Assembly (NCBI GenBank): GCA_963921795.1
Contig: OY997652.1
Coordinates: 19,292,940 to 19,356,939 of the forward strand
Direction of reading: 5' to 3'
DNA from: Nannobrachium achirus
Taxonomy: Eukaryota; Chordata; Actinopteri; Myctophiformes; Myctophidae
Length of the DNA: 64,000 nucleotides
The notes beneath the pieces were generated by a model. It saw only the letters and a program-made list of their open reading frames with translations. It was not told the origin of the DNA and made no database searches. Position numbers and translations under genes: made by a program. Below are positions 38,017 to 50,960 of this stretch, piece after piece. Within the stretch, counting starts at the first letter, position 1; each line of letters starts with the position of its first letter.

Positions 38017-39882
38017 GTAAACACATCATCAGTGGCAATTCCGGCAGTATTGATACTTTTACTAAGTAAAATATGTGAGTACCTTTTCCACCACTGCACA
38101 GTACCATCCCATTAAGGTCAGGACAATCCTTGACCTCAGCATCCTCCTCCTGAGAGGTCACACACTACTTCATCATTCCTCCTAATACGGAGCCTGCCCT
38201 CAATTACCACTCTCTTCCTTTAAAGAGAGCATGGTCTATAAACCATGCCACAGTCACCATTGATTATATGAATTACTAAGTCCTAAATTAGTACCATTAC
38301 CATATTATACGTAACATATTATATCTACAGTAATATAGGCTATCTCAAGATGTACTGGCTGCAACACTTAATCAAACAAATTGATTTAATCGATTATAAG
38401 AAAAATACAAATAAAAAGAAATTGTGAAAATAGCAGATCTCCAATTTATTCAATTCATCGAAAAAGTAATGGTCAGAAAACTGCTACACTGTAGCAATGG
38501 AAATACTTGTCCTTCTCCAGTTTGCCCAAATGTCTACAAATTCCTAAAGAAAGTCTATACTGTCCATACTATATCTTCTTAAACGGTGCCTTTGCATATG
38601 AAGAACCTACTGTATTGACACCGTCCCTACAGGTCAATTTCCCACTGAGTTAAATTAACTATATGGATTTTGCTGGGTAAACTGTGTGGGCCACATGTCT
38701 TTGAGTTTGTATTGTGTAGACAGACCAGTGGTTCCCAAACAGTGTGCCGTGAGACACGTCCAAATGTGCCTTGGGATTTTGTGACCACCACACATTTTAT
38801 TTAATTGATTTACTATCTCAGGACTTTGTGCGCGCTAATTTCCCAATACAGAGGCAAGTTAACATATATATATTCTAACCACTTTAAACCTGGTGTCCCT
38901 ATTTTGGGCTTGTCATTATAGGCAAATGCATGGCAGTATGTTGTCATTCTTGAGGGTAAAATGTGTCCGTTTTAAATACACAGGGAAGGCATGTCTGCCA
39001 ACGTTTCCTATACTGAGCTAACATGTTAGGATACTTTCTCTCGACTTCCAGCCACACAAACTGTCTACTATCTGTCAGGAATTCTGACAATTAGCAGCAT
39101 CAGAGGTTGATGTCAGCAGCACACATTTTATTTGGGAGGAATATGGCATGATGGCGATGATGAATGCAGAACTACCAGAGTCTACCAGCAGGGTTCTCAC
39201 ATACAGGTACTATATGCAGTCTGAGTAATTTCAGCAATTTCCAGGACAGTTGAAGATTCATGATGAATGCATTATCCACTAAGTGATTTGCTCTGTGGAC
39301 AAAACTGTAGGTGACCTTTCATTGCACTCTACTATTAGTGCAGTACACTCAAAGAGTTTTATTGTGAATGATGGGGCTTGACTTCATTGAAATATGTCAA
39401 TGTGACCTTATCCTTCCTGGAAAGAGGAGTGATAGGTGATGTTTTGTGGTAAAAGTTGTCTACTTTAGTTGTGGACAGACAATGTTTAAAGTTATGCCGT
39501 GAGCACCAGGGCAAGCTGGCTGGTACAATGTTAATTTAATTTACACTGTAGAATTGTGTCGCTCTGATTTTTTGAATGAATGAACACAGATACGGTATGA
39601 TGAGGTATAAATGAGCCATAAGATTTCCACACAAGCCGAGATCTGTCAGACTGTGTAGCTTTCCTGATGTTTTGCAGTTTCACCCATTAAGTGTCCATTA
39701 ATTGAATACCAAGGACTTCCGGCGTAAACAAGACCGTAAAAGGTCTTATTTTAGATGCTCCTTTTAGGCAGGGTGTTTAACTGTACTTTTTTTTTTATTG
39801 TATTCACTATACTTGTACTGTTCTCCATTTATGTCTAATAAAATACTCAGACCTGGAATTATTTTATGCTTAAGCTATTGAT

Positions 39883-39939
39883 AAATAGCAGATATACAAG
39901 CTCACAGCCGTGCTGCAAGCTTGTAGATCTGCTATTTTT
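39883..39939. repeat. palindromic hairpin
   Basis: AAATAGCAGATATACAAGC and GCTTGTAGATCTGCTATTTT with a short tip (TCACAGCCGTGCTGCA). Confidence 0.8.
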
Positions 39940-40340
39940 GAAAAATCATGAAAATCTTTGCAAATCTTCCAATATATATTTTTTAAAGTTGCTTCTGGGG
40001 GGTCCCTGACACATAATATTTCGAGATGGGGTCGGCGGCCAAATACATATGATTCTAGGGGTCCTTGACATGAAAAGGTTTGAGAACCACTGGCATAGAA
40101 ACATGTGTTTTTCTAAAACCTTAGAAGGATTTAGAAGACATTTATTCAAGGGTTGCATTTGTAGTCCTACACCGGCCCTGTTGAGGACCAACACAGGTAT
40201 TCTGATTGGCGTAGAACATTAGTTTTATGCCAGTCAGACAAATTGAAACACCTGTGTTGGTCCTCATGGCTGTTTAGGACTACAAATGCAATCCATGAAT
40301 AGAATAGGGTCAACAATATTCAAATGTCCATGATTTTTCA

Positions 40341-40410
40341 GAAATAGCAGACCTACAAGCTCACAGCGTGGCACTCAGTGCCATGCTGTGAGCTTGTATA
40401 TCTGCTATTG
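40341..40410. repeat. palindromic hairpin
   Basis: GAAATAGCAGACCTACAAGC and GCTTGTATATCTGCTATT. The tip GCGTGGCACTCAGTGCCATGC pairs throughout, a base-changed version of the tip at 14626-14699. Confidence 0.9.
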
Positions 40411-40974
40411 TAAGCCTAAAATGATGGTTAAAGTAATACAAAAAAGAGAGAGAGAGAGAACTGCACACCATTTCTGATGAGAATTGGAACCAGAACATGA
40501 ACAGAAACCATTCCCCGGTTTACAATTAGGCTACCAATTTATAAATCACTCATGAATAATGAGGTGCACGGCTAGCGTCCAGTGAACAACATTTACATTT
40601 ACAGCAGATGCATTTTCGCCCTCCACAATGCTTCCTAAAACACAAGATTTATCCTGTACTGTGATTTGACAACAAAGGTGACTTTGCCGTGTTGCTGGAC
40701 AGGCATTAGTCATCTCTCTTGTAACACTGCTCCTTGATGTTCCTTGAGTTTATGTGCCATATACGTAAATCATGCACATATAAAATGAAAAGGGCCTAAA
40801 TTAATCACTCTGCGTCAATGATAAATCATAAAAGATGTTGATCAATAGTAAGTAAATGTATTTATTACTAGTTAATGTTGCTATCGTGGGTCTGTGTGAG
40901 GGGCCTACATTAAAGACCATGCAATGCTAAGATGACTCACCAAAAGCCAAAAGCTTTATCACACCAAAGCAAAC

Positions 40975-41160
40975 ATATCTCCCAAAGCCCCGAGGTATCT
41001 GCCGTCTTGGAATTAGATGGTTCACGGTTTGATCCTGGGCTCCTCTTGCCTGCATGAGCGGGTTGCTCCTCCTCAGCTGTTGGTGTGCAAAATTGATGAA
41101 CGTAATGCACATTGTAAAGCACTTTGAAGAAAGGTGCTATATAAATGCACCGTTTACCAT
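40975..41160 (+). repeat. tRNA-derived SINE fragment
   Basis: A B-box-like GGTTTGATCCTGG is followed by a body and the tail TGTAAAGCACTTTGAAGAAA, GGTGCTATATAAATGCACC. The tail resembles those at 49350-49532 and 57128-57294. Confidence 0.6.
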
Positions 41161-42875
41161 TTTACATTTTCAGGAAATCAAGAGGAAATAGTAAGGCGTG
41201 GAAATAGATACAGTACCAGGGTGAGACACATTCTCTCTTTAGAACACCTTTGAGCTCAAGTTATATTAATAATAATAATGATATCTCTGAAACACTAATT
41301 AATACTGACATTGGAATTCGTTTTTGGCCAAATGTGAGAGAGGTTATGTCTTATGACAAAAGTTGTGAAGCCTATATCACAATGTTGGAAATGTGTGATA
41401 GAGGGACATTTCACTTTCAAAAAGACTTTGGGTCATTTTATTGTCTAATCAGGCTTTTGTACTCAGGCTTTTTTTATTTTATAACTTAGCTATGTCTACT
41501 GCCTCCTCTTTTTCATCACGATGCAGCACTGGTCCTAACTGTGCCTGGCTGGTGGTATGACATACAGTAAATGAAAACACTGGATGTTTGGCTGCTTCAC
41601 TCTTGACATGTGAGCCATTTGTACTGAGATGGAGATTTACTGAAGCAATCTGGCTTAAGAACCTCGCTCAAGGGCACGGGAACAGCTCCCCACCTGTGAT
41701 TTTGACCTCCAGGTTACCAGTTTATTTCCCTGACCAGAATGATGTACTGCTATTCTGCTGTTCATTTGTTACTTGTCATCTATAATACTGAAAAGGCTTG
41801 TATGGGAGGAGTTCATTCTCTATCTTGGTTCTGTCTGGCTTTGTATTTCATGCATGCGTATCTTTCCTGGTCTGTCAGACAGAGGATGAGTATTCCAGTG
41901 CCTAGTTTGAAGAGCCAGCAGATGGTTTGGAGACCTGCTGAAGTAGTTTTCCATTTTCATCAAGCAGGGGAGGATGTTTCTTAGGAGTCGGACTATCATC
42001 AAACTGTACCAAGATGCCCTCTCAGTGTGGCTAACAATATAGTCGGACGTTGATGGGTTACCCCAGATGCATTGTTATACTACTGTCATTGTTAATGTTA
42101 ATTGTTTCGCAATATTTTTCTTATTAAATGAATGAGCATGTCTTATGACAATGGATAAAATTCCATTGAACATTCATTCTGAAAGTAATGATTCAGGCAT
42201 TTAAGGCTAAAGCAAGTACTTGTCTGTTTCTTATGGAAAAGATAAGAACTTGTGTTTTGTAATTGTCAGTAAACAAAATGTTCACTATTTTATTTGGTGA
42301 TGACTGTCTTATAATGGCTATAGAGCTATGTAGACCTAGAAAGATGCGATTGGAAATTGCAAGTGTTGTTACCGAGATGGTATACAGTATATGAGAGATT
42401 CAATTCCTCATATACTGTGCACACCCCGGACAAGGTACTAGTAGTGATTAACATAGTCAACATCATATTCAGCAGCATAGTCAGCAACATGGTGAGCACC
42501 ATATAGTCAGCACCATAGGCAGCACGATAATCAGCACCATAGTCCGCAGTCTTGCACCACATACACAATCATTCTCTTCTGGTGGCCTCTGGCACAAAAT
42601 AAAGAGTATAAATGGGGCTCTGTAGCCAAATAATGGAATACATTATGAATTTGATGGGCCTTGACATGAAAATGTTTGAGGACCACTGCAATAGTCAACA
42701 CAGTTTCAGATATCACCCACCTACATTCATTACTATGCGTACATGAGCAGTGAGTGCTTCCGGAGATCCCAGCAGAAATAAAGGGGAGCTTGAAAAAGCC
42801 TCCAGGGGCGTCACACCAAATTCTGGGCCCTGGGTACAAGGATTCACTGCGGGCCCCCCATGATTGTTAACTATT

Positions 42876-42932
42876 GAAAAATAGCAGATATACAAGCTCA
42901 CAGCGCGCTGCAAGCTTGTAGATCTATTTTTG
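42876..42932. repeat. palindromic hairpin
   Basis: GAAAAATAGCAGATATACAA and TTGTAGATCTATTTTTG; the right arm has lost GCTA-type bases. First hairpin of the MITE 42803-43242. Confidence 0.75.
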
Positions 42933-43121
42933 AAAAATCTTGAAAATGTGTGCAAAGAAACCTATGTTTCCATGTCAGTGATGCTCAAACTTTTTCATGT
43001 GAAGGACCCCCCATCTCAAAATATTTAGTTCCAGGGAACCCCCAGAAGCAAAATTTGAGTTACAAATGTTCACTTAAAAAATACATATATTCAAAGATTT
43101 GCGCACATTTTCATGACTTTT

Positions 43122-43169
43122 CAAAAATAGCAGATCTACAAGCTCGCAGCGCGGCACTCGGTGCCGCAT
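43122..43169. repeat. palindromic hairpin, right arm deleted
   Basis: CAAAAATAGCAGATCTACAA, GCTCGCAGCGCGGCACTCGG and TGCCGC, then an abrupt change to the host element. The complete form is at 14626-14699. Confidence 0.75.
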
Positions 43170-44737
43170 AAAGTTATTAGGGCCCCTCCACCTTGGGCCC
43201 CAGTAACTCAGTCCCACTTTCCTACCCCTTGTGACGCCCCTGAAAGCCTCTCAGCCTTTTAAGTTACACTGCCTGGCCTCCCAATTCACACCCCAATAAC
43301 AAGAAGATATTCTGCGTTTGACTCAGCCTGAAAAGGTCCTTGTAAAGTGAACCTGTGAGTCATCCATTATTCATGGTAATCAAGTGTTGCCATGCCTCAC
43401 ATGTCGACTAGAGGACCTTATGTACTTGGCATCACTCAAGCTTCCCAGGCTCCACTGCCAGGAATGCTCTGACCACTGGCAACCAGGACTCCAGCCTGTT
43501 CTGTAAGCTTGTATGCTGTTTGACAAGGGAGGGACACATGCTAAAGAAGAATGTGAATTCACTGCACTGCCGCCACCACATGGCCAGCATTTTCAGTGCA
43601 TTACAGGGTTGTTGAAGGCATGACCAAGAGGCAGGGAAGTGAGAGGAACAGTTTTTTTTCTCCCCCTCTCAGCTTTAAGCCACCTTATGGTGATAACGAA
43701 CACCCCTGATTAGCCACAGTATTGATTTTGTTTCAAAATAAGTATTGACTGACCTCATCTCCTGTGCCATCCACCACTTTTTGTCCTTCGCTTAAAAATA
43801 AAAAGAAAACAAAAATCCTCTTGCTATAATTCCAATCCATAAAGCAGAAACAGGTGATAGGCTCACGCTACAGAAATAGGCTCTTGATCTATGGGACCAT
43901 TGGTTTCCAAGGCTAGAGTCTTTACCACCTACTCTAATGCAAGAAGGAAGTTATGGATTTTAGGTCAAAACTAAAACCTGCTGACCTAAAAGGAACCTCC
44001 CCACAACCTGAACAATATTGTTGCTCCGATTTATCAGTCTTAAATGATCCACAGTGATATTTCAATGTGTTCTCTAAAATACAGCTTCAATCTAATGCCC
44101 TAGTAATTCAGTGAAGCTTCTCTTCATCATACACACCAAGACTAGCTTATCTTGGTATAGAATGACCCCTAAGAAGTAGTGTGCTATACACTCTTTTTTT
44201 ATGTGCACTAAGTAGGCTCTATCTCATCCCGTTTCCAGGGGCATCTGTAGTTAATACATTACATATAAAGTATGATTAAAGATTTATCCTTTTGTGCGGC
44301 ATAGACATTTTGTATCAATCTCCATGTATCCATGTTTATCTTGGCTGCTGTAATTGAATTTCCCCTAGTAGCAGGATCAACAAAGTGCAATCTAATCAAC
44401 ATTTTTAGCATTTAATCCTTAGAGATCCTGTCAATCTGTCTCCGATAGCTGTCTTCCTATCATTACAATTCTCCATTCTCTAATCAGGCACCTTAAATCT
44501 GGAGTTTTTAACCACTACATTATTGTCCTTCTAGACTAGAGGTCATTTTACAATCTGCCTCCTATGGTTTTATGCACAGTGGTGAATTTGGCACACTCAC
44601 CATGTTCACTGTTTCCCTCAAAAACCAATGTCTGCTGAAGTGATGAGCTGATGGGTGACAGGTGTGTTGGCTGAGGGAGGTGAAGCTGAATGAAGACAGG
44701 TGTGCAAGATACAGGTGAATGAGTTGCAGGACTCGCA

Positions 44738-44739
44738 CG

Positions 44740-44834
<95 letters not shown>
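44738..44834. repeat. (AC)n microsatellite
   Basis: CACGCACG then a long uninterrupted AC run. Confidence 0.98.
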
Positions 44835-44836
<2 letters not shown>

Positions 44837-45187
44837 TCAGGGAAACACTCAGAAACTGGAGCCAGAGTACTGTAAAGACAGTGGGGTAACCAGCTGTGCT
44901 TCTCCAGACCATATCCATGGTTTTGAGTCTGACTGCATACTGTATCCAGCAGCTGCTGGATGGTGCAGACCAGATGGTCATCAATGATGTGGGAGACAGA
45001 GCAGAAGGGACATTGGGTTTAGTGGTTAAAGTTTTCAACTGAGATTTCTCAATTCTGGGATGAATTCTCAATTGGAGCTGGTATGAGAGAGTTTGACAAC
45101 AGAATGGTTAATAATGCGAAGTCCACCAAATAAACGAACAACAAGAGAGCACCAGTGTGTTCAGTGCGCATTTCCGAACGCACCCTG

Positions 45188-45527
45188 AAGCCCGGATCAG
45201 AGTCTACGGTGGAGACCTATCCACCGCAAATTTGAGGTGGAAAGCTTTCCACCTTAAGTCAGAAAATAAGTGCAGGCCATCATAGTCACGGCCCACGGTG
45301 AAGTCCTTTACCCCGTCTAGACCGGTTCAGGTCGACCAATCAGTGAACGGGGTGTAGAGCCTGCCTGTCTGATAGTAAAAACAGAGAGATGTGTTGGGAC
45401 TCACGGTGGAAAGCTCTCCACCGTGAGGAATGATGTAACGTTGTAGTTTCATGACTCAAAAAGACTCGAAAAGACTACACCGCGGTGTAAAGCCTTCCAC
45501 CGCGGACCCGACTATGATCCGGGCTTA
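45188..45527. mobile_element. MITE with several internal GGTGGAAAGC hairpins
   Basis: Ends AAGCCCGGATCAGAGTC and GACTATGATCCGGGCTT are inverted. Inside, small hairpins such as GGTGGAAAGCTTTCCACC, CACGGTGGAAAGCTCTCC/ACCGTG and CCGCGGTGTAAAGC recur. No clear target duplication. Confidence 0.7.
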
Positions 45528-46369
45528 AGTATGCCTGGTTGTCAGGTGGGTGGTGATCCAGCTGATGTTAGCCACACCCACAGTGTTGGGTGTATGGTAA
45601 AAGGGTAGGGGATGGTTTTTATGATGTCATTAAATCAGTGTTTTTGATCAGGCCTTTTGACAAATTTGCACATTATAACCACACTGGGTGGTCTATTAGA
45701 GTAATGTTAACTCCACAGACACATACAAAACAAAAAAAGTACAAAATTATGCTATGTAACTTTTTTTATAAAACTTAAAATTGTCCTAACTATTAAATCG
45801 CTAAAGTTTTAGAACCCCCACTCCGTTAATTTCAGCCCCAAAAGCCTTTTCTTTATTTCTACATAGCTGTGACAGGGGCTGTATTTCCCGGCAAAATGAT
45901 GTCATCTCCCACATGATACACTACCGGCCAATCACAGCGCAGATCATACACCACCGGCCAATCACAGCGAGTCTTGCTGTCTCTAAAGGAAGTAGCTTCC
46001 CTCAGCAACTGTGTTTACATTGGTGAAGGAATCTTGCCTGCTACTCCCTCAATCCTGGTCTAAAAATGATGGGAGACGGCTCTACGGATGCGTATCGGCG
46101 AGGCGGAGGTGCTCGCGGTGGCCGCGGTGGTCCGCGGACCCCCGCGACTCCGGCCGAAAAAAGCAATACCGCTACTGACCACTAGTTGAGCAGCTTCCAC
46201 AGTACAGCTTTAACAAAGAGGTGGTGCCTTATATATAAGTAAAAGTAGCAATACCACAATATAAAAATACAAATATAGTCAAGTAATAGGCCTGTGTTCA
46301 AAATGTTGTTGAGTAAAAAAAGCACAAAAGTATTGGCATCAAAATAGTACCAAAAGTAAGTACTAAAAT

Positions 46370-46441
46370 GTTTGAAAATAGCAGATCTACAAGCTCACAA
46401 CCCATCACATCGTGAGCTTGTAGACCGGCTATTTTTCAAAC
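46370..46441. repeat. palindromic hairpin
   Basis: GTTTGAAAATAGCAGATCTA and TAGACCGGCTATTTTTCAAAC minus one base; the outer GTTTG/CAAAC bases are mirrored. Lies in a TACTTAAGTA-rich element related to 11227-12440. Confidence 0.88.
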
Positions 46442-46718
46442 ACCTATGTATAAAATAGGGCTGAAGTGGTTAATGTAGGTTTCATAATATTTTAATCTGC
46501 AAAGTAACTAGTAAAGTTTTAGTAAAGTAAAGTAAAAGTAGGCTACTTCAAAATCCTACTAAGTAGGTCTGCAGTAGGCTACTTGAGTAAATGTACTTAC
46601 TTCACTACACCACTGGTTCTCAAAGTGGGGTCCAGGGACTGAAGACTATTAACTGGAGGATAACACAGCAGTGTCTACCACTGATAATTAAACTAGCAGC
46701 AGCAGCAGCCAGCAAGAC

Positions 46719-46912
46719 AAGTGGTGGAAAGTAACTAATTACATTTACTCAAGTACTGTAAGCTACTTTTCTTTACTTGAGTATTTCCAATTTTCAATAC
46801 TTGTTCTACTCCACTACATCTCAGAGGCACAGTAGGCTACTAAGATTATTTGAAAACTTACTATTGATACTTTACTTGAGTAAAACATTTTCTTTTACTT
46901 TTTCCACCACTG
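46719..46912. mobile_element. short hAT-like MITE (TGGTGGAAAGTAAC family)
   Basis: Ends AAGTGGTGGAAAGTAAC and TACTTTTTCCACCACTG with TACTTGAGTA motifs inside. Partial relatives lie near 38040-38096 and 58690-58868. Confidence 0.65.
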
Positions 46913-47176
46913 CAGCAGGTGTGTCTTATTAGCTCTCATTAAGCAAAGCAAATCAAAGGCCCTCTGCGCATGCCCGCAACAGTGTGGGTTTCAGTCGGGT
47001 CAACTCTCAAAGTGAAATAGTTTACAGATAATTTGAGTCATTACCTTACTGCTTCTGCTTCTCTGGATAAAATGTCATTAAGTAGGTTCAGATCCCAGGT
47101 GGTAACACCGTGCCTCAAATGCAGACTGTCCAAATGGACAGAAAATGAACTGTTTCAGCTTTTCAAAACAAGAGAG

Positions 47177-47276
47177 ATGGCGACTGTCTCCAAAAGCAGT
47201 TCATCGTTTACAGAGGAGGAGGGACACAAGACGTTTGAAGGCATGCTTAGGCCTCAGTTAAAGTTGCACAGAACAG
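47177..47276 (+). CDS. candidate first coding exon of the zinc-finger gene
   Basis: An ATG in good context (GAGATGG) opens 33 codons, MATVSKSSSSFTEEEGHK and onward to LKLHRT, ending ACAG before a GTGCGT donor in phase 1. The zinc-finger exon at 52145 has a phase 1 acceptor, so the two would join as HRT-D-VFPSQLP without a frame break. The exon is acidic/serine-rich and not similar to a domain I recognise. The link rests on phase and position only. Intron length would be about 4.9 kb. Confidence 0.4.
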
Positions 47277-47544
47277 GTGCGTGACGTTTGTTTTGTATAC
47301 TTTCATCTTTTATTTCATACAAGGCCCTGTTCTAAATAAATAAATTCTTCTTCGAACAGGAGAGATAATTTGCTATCAGTGGTGTAAAGTAATTAAGCAG
47401 CCTACATTTACTCAAGTAGCCTACTGTCTGTTTCATTAGATTGAGGACCTTATGACCTCAAAGCTCACAATGAGTTTTGTTGCAAGGCGAATTTCAGTGT
47501 GAACTGAGAATAAAGTACTCCATCACTATCATATCATGAGTGGT

Positions 47545-47580
47545 GATGCATTGTGAGCTTGTAGATCTGCTATTTTGTAA
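47545..47580. repeat. hairpin right half
   Basis: ATTGTGAGCTTGTAGATCTG then CTATTTTGT. A matching left half AAGCTCACAATGAG lies at about 47461-47474 with an inserted spacer. Confidence 0.55.
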
Positions 47581-48335
47581 CAGTACATTGCAGTATTGAT
47601 ATTTTTAACTGAAATAAAACATTTGAGTGCTTTTTGCACAAGTGCTTGCTTGCTAAATAGGCCTGCTATGGAAATGATGCCAGTCAGACAGAATACTTTA
47701 TACCATTGTTTCTCATTTTCATGTCAAGGACCCCCAAATTTACACACGTTAGCCAATGGAACCATAAGACCATATTTTTACAGCTATAGAAGTGATTCTT
47801 TAATTTCAAGGACCCCTGTTTGATATGCATTAGACCACAGACCCCCATTTGATAACATTTTCATCTGACACATCTGACATCTACTATCAATTTAACTCGA
47901 GAGTACAAATGCAACCAAATGGACCTGTTGGGAGTCCATTTGCTTTTTATCAGAGTTGCAGAGTGGAGCATATAGTAGGCTACAGTCAGGCCGTATCAGT
48001 TGTATCTGTAAATAGCAGGTGGGCTACAGAAAAACAAATTGTCAAAAGACAGTACTATAAAATCTACTGTTTTGGGGGGTCCCCAGATGATTAACTTAAT
48101 GTGCAACATTGTCCTCAAACCAACTTCACCGCAATGTTTTCTCACTCAACAGTAAACAAACCAACAAAGTTTAAATGTATATATGTTATATGTATATCAA
48201 GGATTTTTTAATACCTCTAAAATTTCAAATTAAACATTGGCCAAATTGTCAAATATTAGAGGCAGAAATTGTGAAAATAAGAGATCTACAATGGAATAGA
48301 ACCGTGTTTTACAAAATGTAATTCCTCAACTCTTA

Positions 48336-49231
48336 GGGTCGATCCATACCGTTATAAGGAGCCTAACTAAGTTCGGTTCGGCACTAGGCAAACCCAAATA
48401 TGGTTCGCATCCCCCGGTTCGGGGGGGCGTCAACCGACTAAATTCGTCTCTACGGTGCTGACGAAATGTTGTGACCTCCCGACTTAATTTCGGTACTCAG
48501 CGGTGTCTTCTCATTCATTCAGCCCAGCTTCACGTTCATATTCTCGGCTGTGAATCCAAGGAAACAGCGGTCGTTTGGGAGGGAGACACGCCGACTTTCA
48601 AATGCTTGTGTGGCCGTGTATTGGGCTTCGCAGAGCGGACACAAGTCAGCTGTCTCTCGCTGTGGCTGGAGACGAAGAGTGGTGGACTGGGAGGCGCGCG
48701 CGCGACACACACACACACACACACAGCTGCGTGTATCGCTAACGCGTCGCCGACCGTTTTAAAGACAAAAGAAGAGCTTAAACACAACTTTGCTAATTGC
48801 TATTTGCTAGTGTTCCGTGTTGATAGGTTTTCCACGACGAGTTGTGACTGTGTGATGACATGCATGCAGCAAGGGAGGCGGCAAGTCTATAATGTGAGCT
48901 TGTAGATTAAATGTTTTTACAGAGCTCGATCGAGCGTTTGTGAGTGTGAGAGAGAGAAGAGACCCCGGCCCCGCTGGAGCTGCTACTCACTCACTGGACC
49001 TCCAGTCATTCAGCGTGCAGCGCGAGGGAAAGTCAAAATTTGTATCCCCCCTGCAATGCTCATTCATCGGCCACAAACGTCATGCCACGGACCTCCAATA
49101 TTTACAAGCAACTTCGGCACTAGCCGTTAAGAAAGTATGGATGAACTCCCCCCAAACCTAAATAATTTCGGGTCGGGGCGTCCTCCCGAACCGAAATTAG
49201 TTAGGCTCCTTATAACGGTATGAAACGACCC
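48336..49231. mobile_element. PIF/Harbinger-like element nested in a hAT MITE
   Basis: Terminal inverted repeats of about 48 bases start GGGTCGATCCATACCG and end CGGTATGAAACGACCC, flanked by a TTA duplication. 896 bp, GC-rich inside, with no recognisable transposase. The flanks at about 48066-48330 and 49235-49338 are two halves of one hAT element of the family seen at 59156-59564, in reverse orientation. Confidence 0.85.
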
Positions 49232-49349
49232 TTAGTGCTCGTCAGGGTGGGGGGGGGGGGTCCCCAGATAAAATATGATTATTTGAGATAAAATATGATT
49301 ATTTGGGGGGTCATGGCCTGAAAAGGTTGAGAACCACTGTCATATTGGA

Positions 49350-49532
49350 TTGCAGTAGCTCAGGGGTAGAGTCAGTGGCCGCTTTCTCAACCGGAAGGTT
49401 CCCAGTTCGATCCCAGGCTCCGCCAGTGTTTGTTTGCTCCCGATGAACAGGTTGGTGTGTGAATGGGTAAATGTGACCCAATCTCTGTAGATCGCCTTGG
49501 ATAAAGGCACTCTGTAAATGTACCATTTACAT
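49350..49532 (+). repeat. tRNA-derived SINE
   Basis: An A-box-like GTAGCTCAGGGGTAGAG and a B-box-like CCCAGTTCGATCCCAGGC stand about 40 bases apart, as in a tRNA. The body then ends in CTCTGTAGATCGCCTTGGAT and AAAGGCACTCTGTAAATG. Confidence 0.8.
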
Positions 49533-50422
49533 CTCGGTGATAGATGAGATAGACCAGAGGTTCTCAAACCTTTTTGGCTCAGGTCACCTCTGTAAGTAAC
49601 TTTTTCATCCACGGCACCCCTGAATTATTATTGTTACTTTACAGAACTTTACATTCCCCCCTTTACTTTCCCCCTCAAGATGTCACGAGAAAAAACATCC
49701 CTTTTCCATTAGGACAGATTAAAAATAACTAACCATTTGAATACCAGCAATATTAATTTCCAAATACACAGCCATAGATCGGTCACCGCAGCAATAAAGT
49801 GCTCTGCATTGCGTGTGTACTCACACAATAATGAATTCCTAAGACTTGGGAGTCAGATATTGATGTCTACGTCTAGTTTCATATCCCTTTGAAAGTTCTT
49901 ACAGAAAAGGTGCGTTTTTAGTCAAATATCTCCACTTTTCCACAAGCTTCACACAGACAAAATTCTCTCTGGGCGAGGGCCCCCAGAATAAGTTCAGGAC
50001 TGAATACCGTATATAACAACTTCGTTGGGAAGCACAAGCGTATGGGGTGTTTGTGCTTGTGTTCTCAAAGGAAGTTTTCATAATGTTAAGTCTAGCTGCC
50101 ATTTCAGGTTCGGCCCTGTCGCTGACATCTGTGTGCAGCTCTTGGTAAAGTGGAAATAAATTGACTAAATTGCACGTTTTCTGCCAGAACTTTCAAAGGG
50201 ATATGAAACTAGAGGACAATATCTGACTCCAAGTTTTAGGAACGAATTATTGGGTGAGTACACAAGTAGCATGGATGCTTAAAGTGCTGTGGAGTCAGTC
50301 TGCTAACCGGAGGCATAGGACCAATCTATGGCTGTCTGTGTATTTGGAATATTAAACAAAGTGTTATCCACAAGTTTCCGCGGGAGTTTACTGGAGACTA
50401 TCAGGACCAAACTTCCGGGTTT

Positions 50423-50490
50423 AACAGCAGACATACAAGCTCACGTCGCGTCGCAGATGCAACCCGTTGTGAGCTTGTAAATCGGCGGCG
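50423..50490. repeat. palindromic hairpin
   Basis: AACAGCAGACATACAAGCTC and TGTGAGCTTGTAAATCGGC with a CGTCGCGTCGC tip. Both arms mutated but pairing. Confidence 0.75.
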
Positions 50491-50960
50491 GAAGATCGAT
50501 GCAGACGTTTGCGCAATGCACTATGGGGCGTAGGAAACTCGTGAATATATACAGGTATATATATATATATAACATCACATACATTCTAGCTGTTTGAGAA
50601 AGTAAAAAAAAAAAGCTTGATTCAGTAAGCTACTTGATATTTATTTGATCAGATACACCTCATCCTATACTGTAAACCCATTGTAATGTCAAGCTCACGC
50701 TCCATTTTAGCCTTTTTAGACTCATTGAAAAGTTTGTCCTTGGTTCTGGTGACTGATATACTTGTAATTACTTTTACCTTTTAAAAAGGTTGCCTATAGA
50801 CAAATTCAAGTATAGTGAAGAGAGCATGTGACTAAATAACAACATTGGATCCAATTTCTACAGGTTATATTTTCCAATTTCTACAGGTTATATTTTCCAA
50901 TTTCTAAAGTAATAGTTCTGGACATGCAAGGTTTCCACTCGCCAGTGACGATATGCTGTA

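Larger units (their letters stand above)
42803..43242. mobile_element. hAT MITE, CAGGGGYGTC family, intact
   Basis: Ends CAGGGGCGTCACACC and CTTGTGACGCCCCTG, with a perfect 8-bp target duplication AAAGCCTC. Hairpins at 42876-42932 and 43122-43169 occupy the same two positions as in 14278-14792. Confidence 0.93.
37391..47176. other. intergenic transposon mosaic without recognised genes
   Basis: I see no exon I can name on either strand. There are hairpins (39883, 40341, 42876, 43122, 46370), MITEs (42803-43242, 45188-45527, 46719-46912), a SINE fragment (40975-41160) and an (AC)n tract at 44738-44834. The stretches 38,100-39,850, 41,200-42,640 and 43,250-44,730 show nothing further I can support. 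Confidence 0.55.

Noticed and set aside
44562-45071. A 169-residue minus-strand open frame
   Set aside because: A third of it is translated (AC)n microsatellite; the remainder has no recognised domain or splice context.
48471-48905. A 144-residue open frame as a gene
   Set aside because: It lies wholly inside the TTA-flanked Harbinger-like element, contains an (AC)n translation (THTHTH), and matches no transposase motif I know.
49350-49532. A functional tRNA gene
   Set aside because: A and B boxes are present but no acceptor stem closes, and a SINE body and tail follow.
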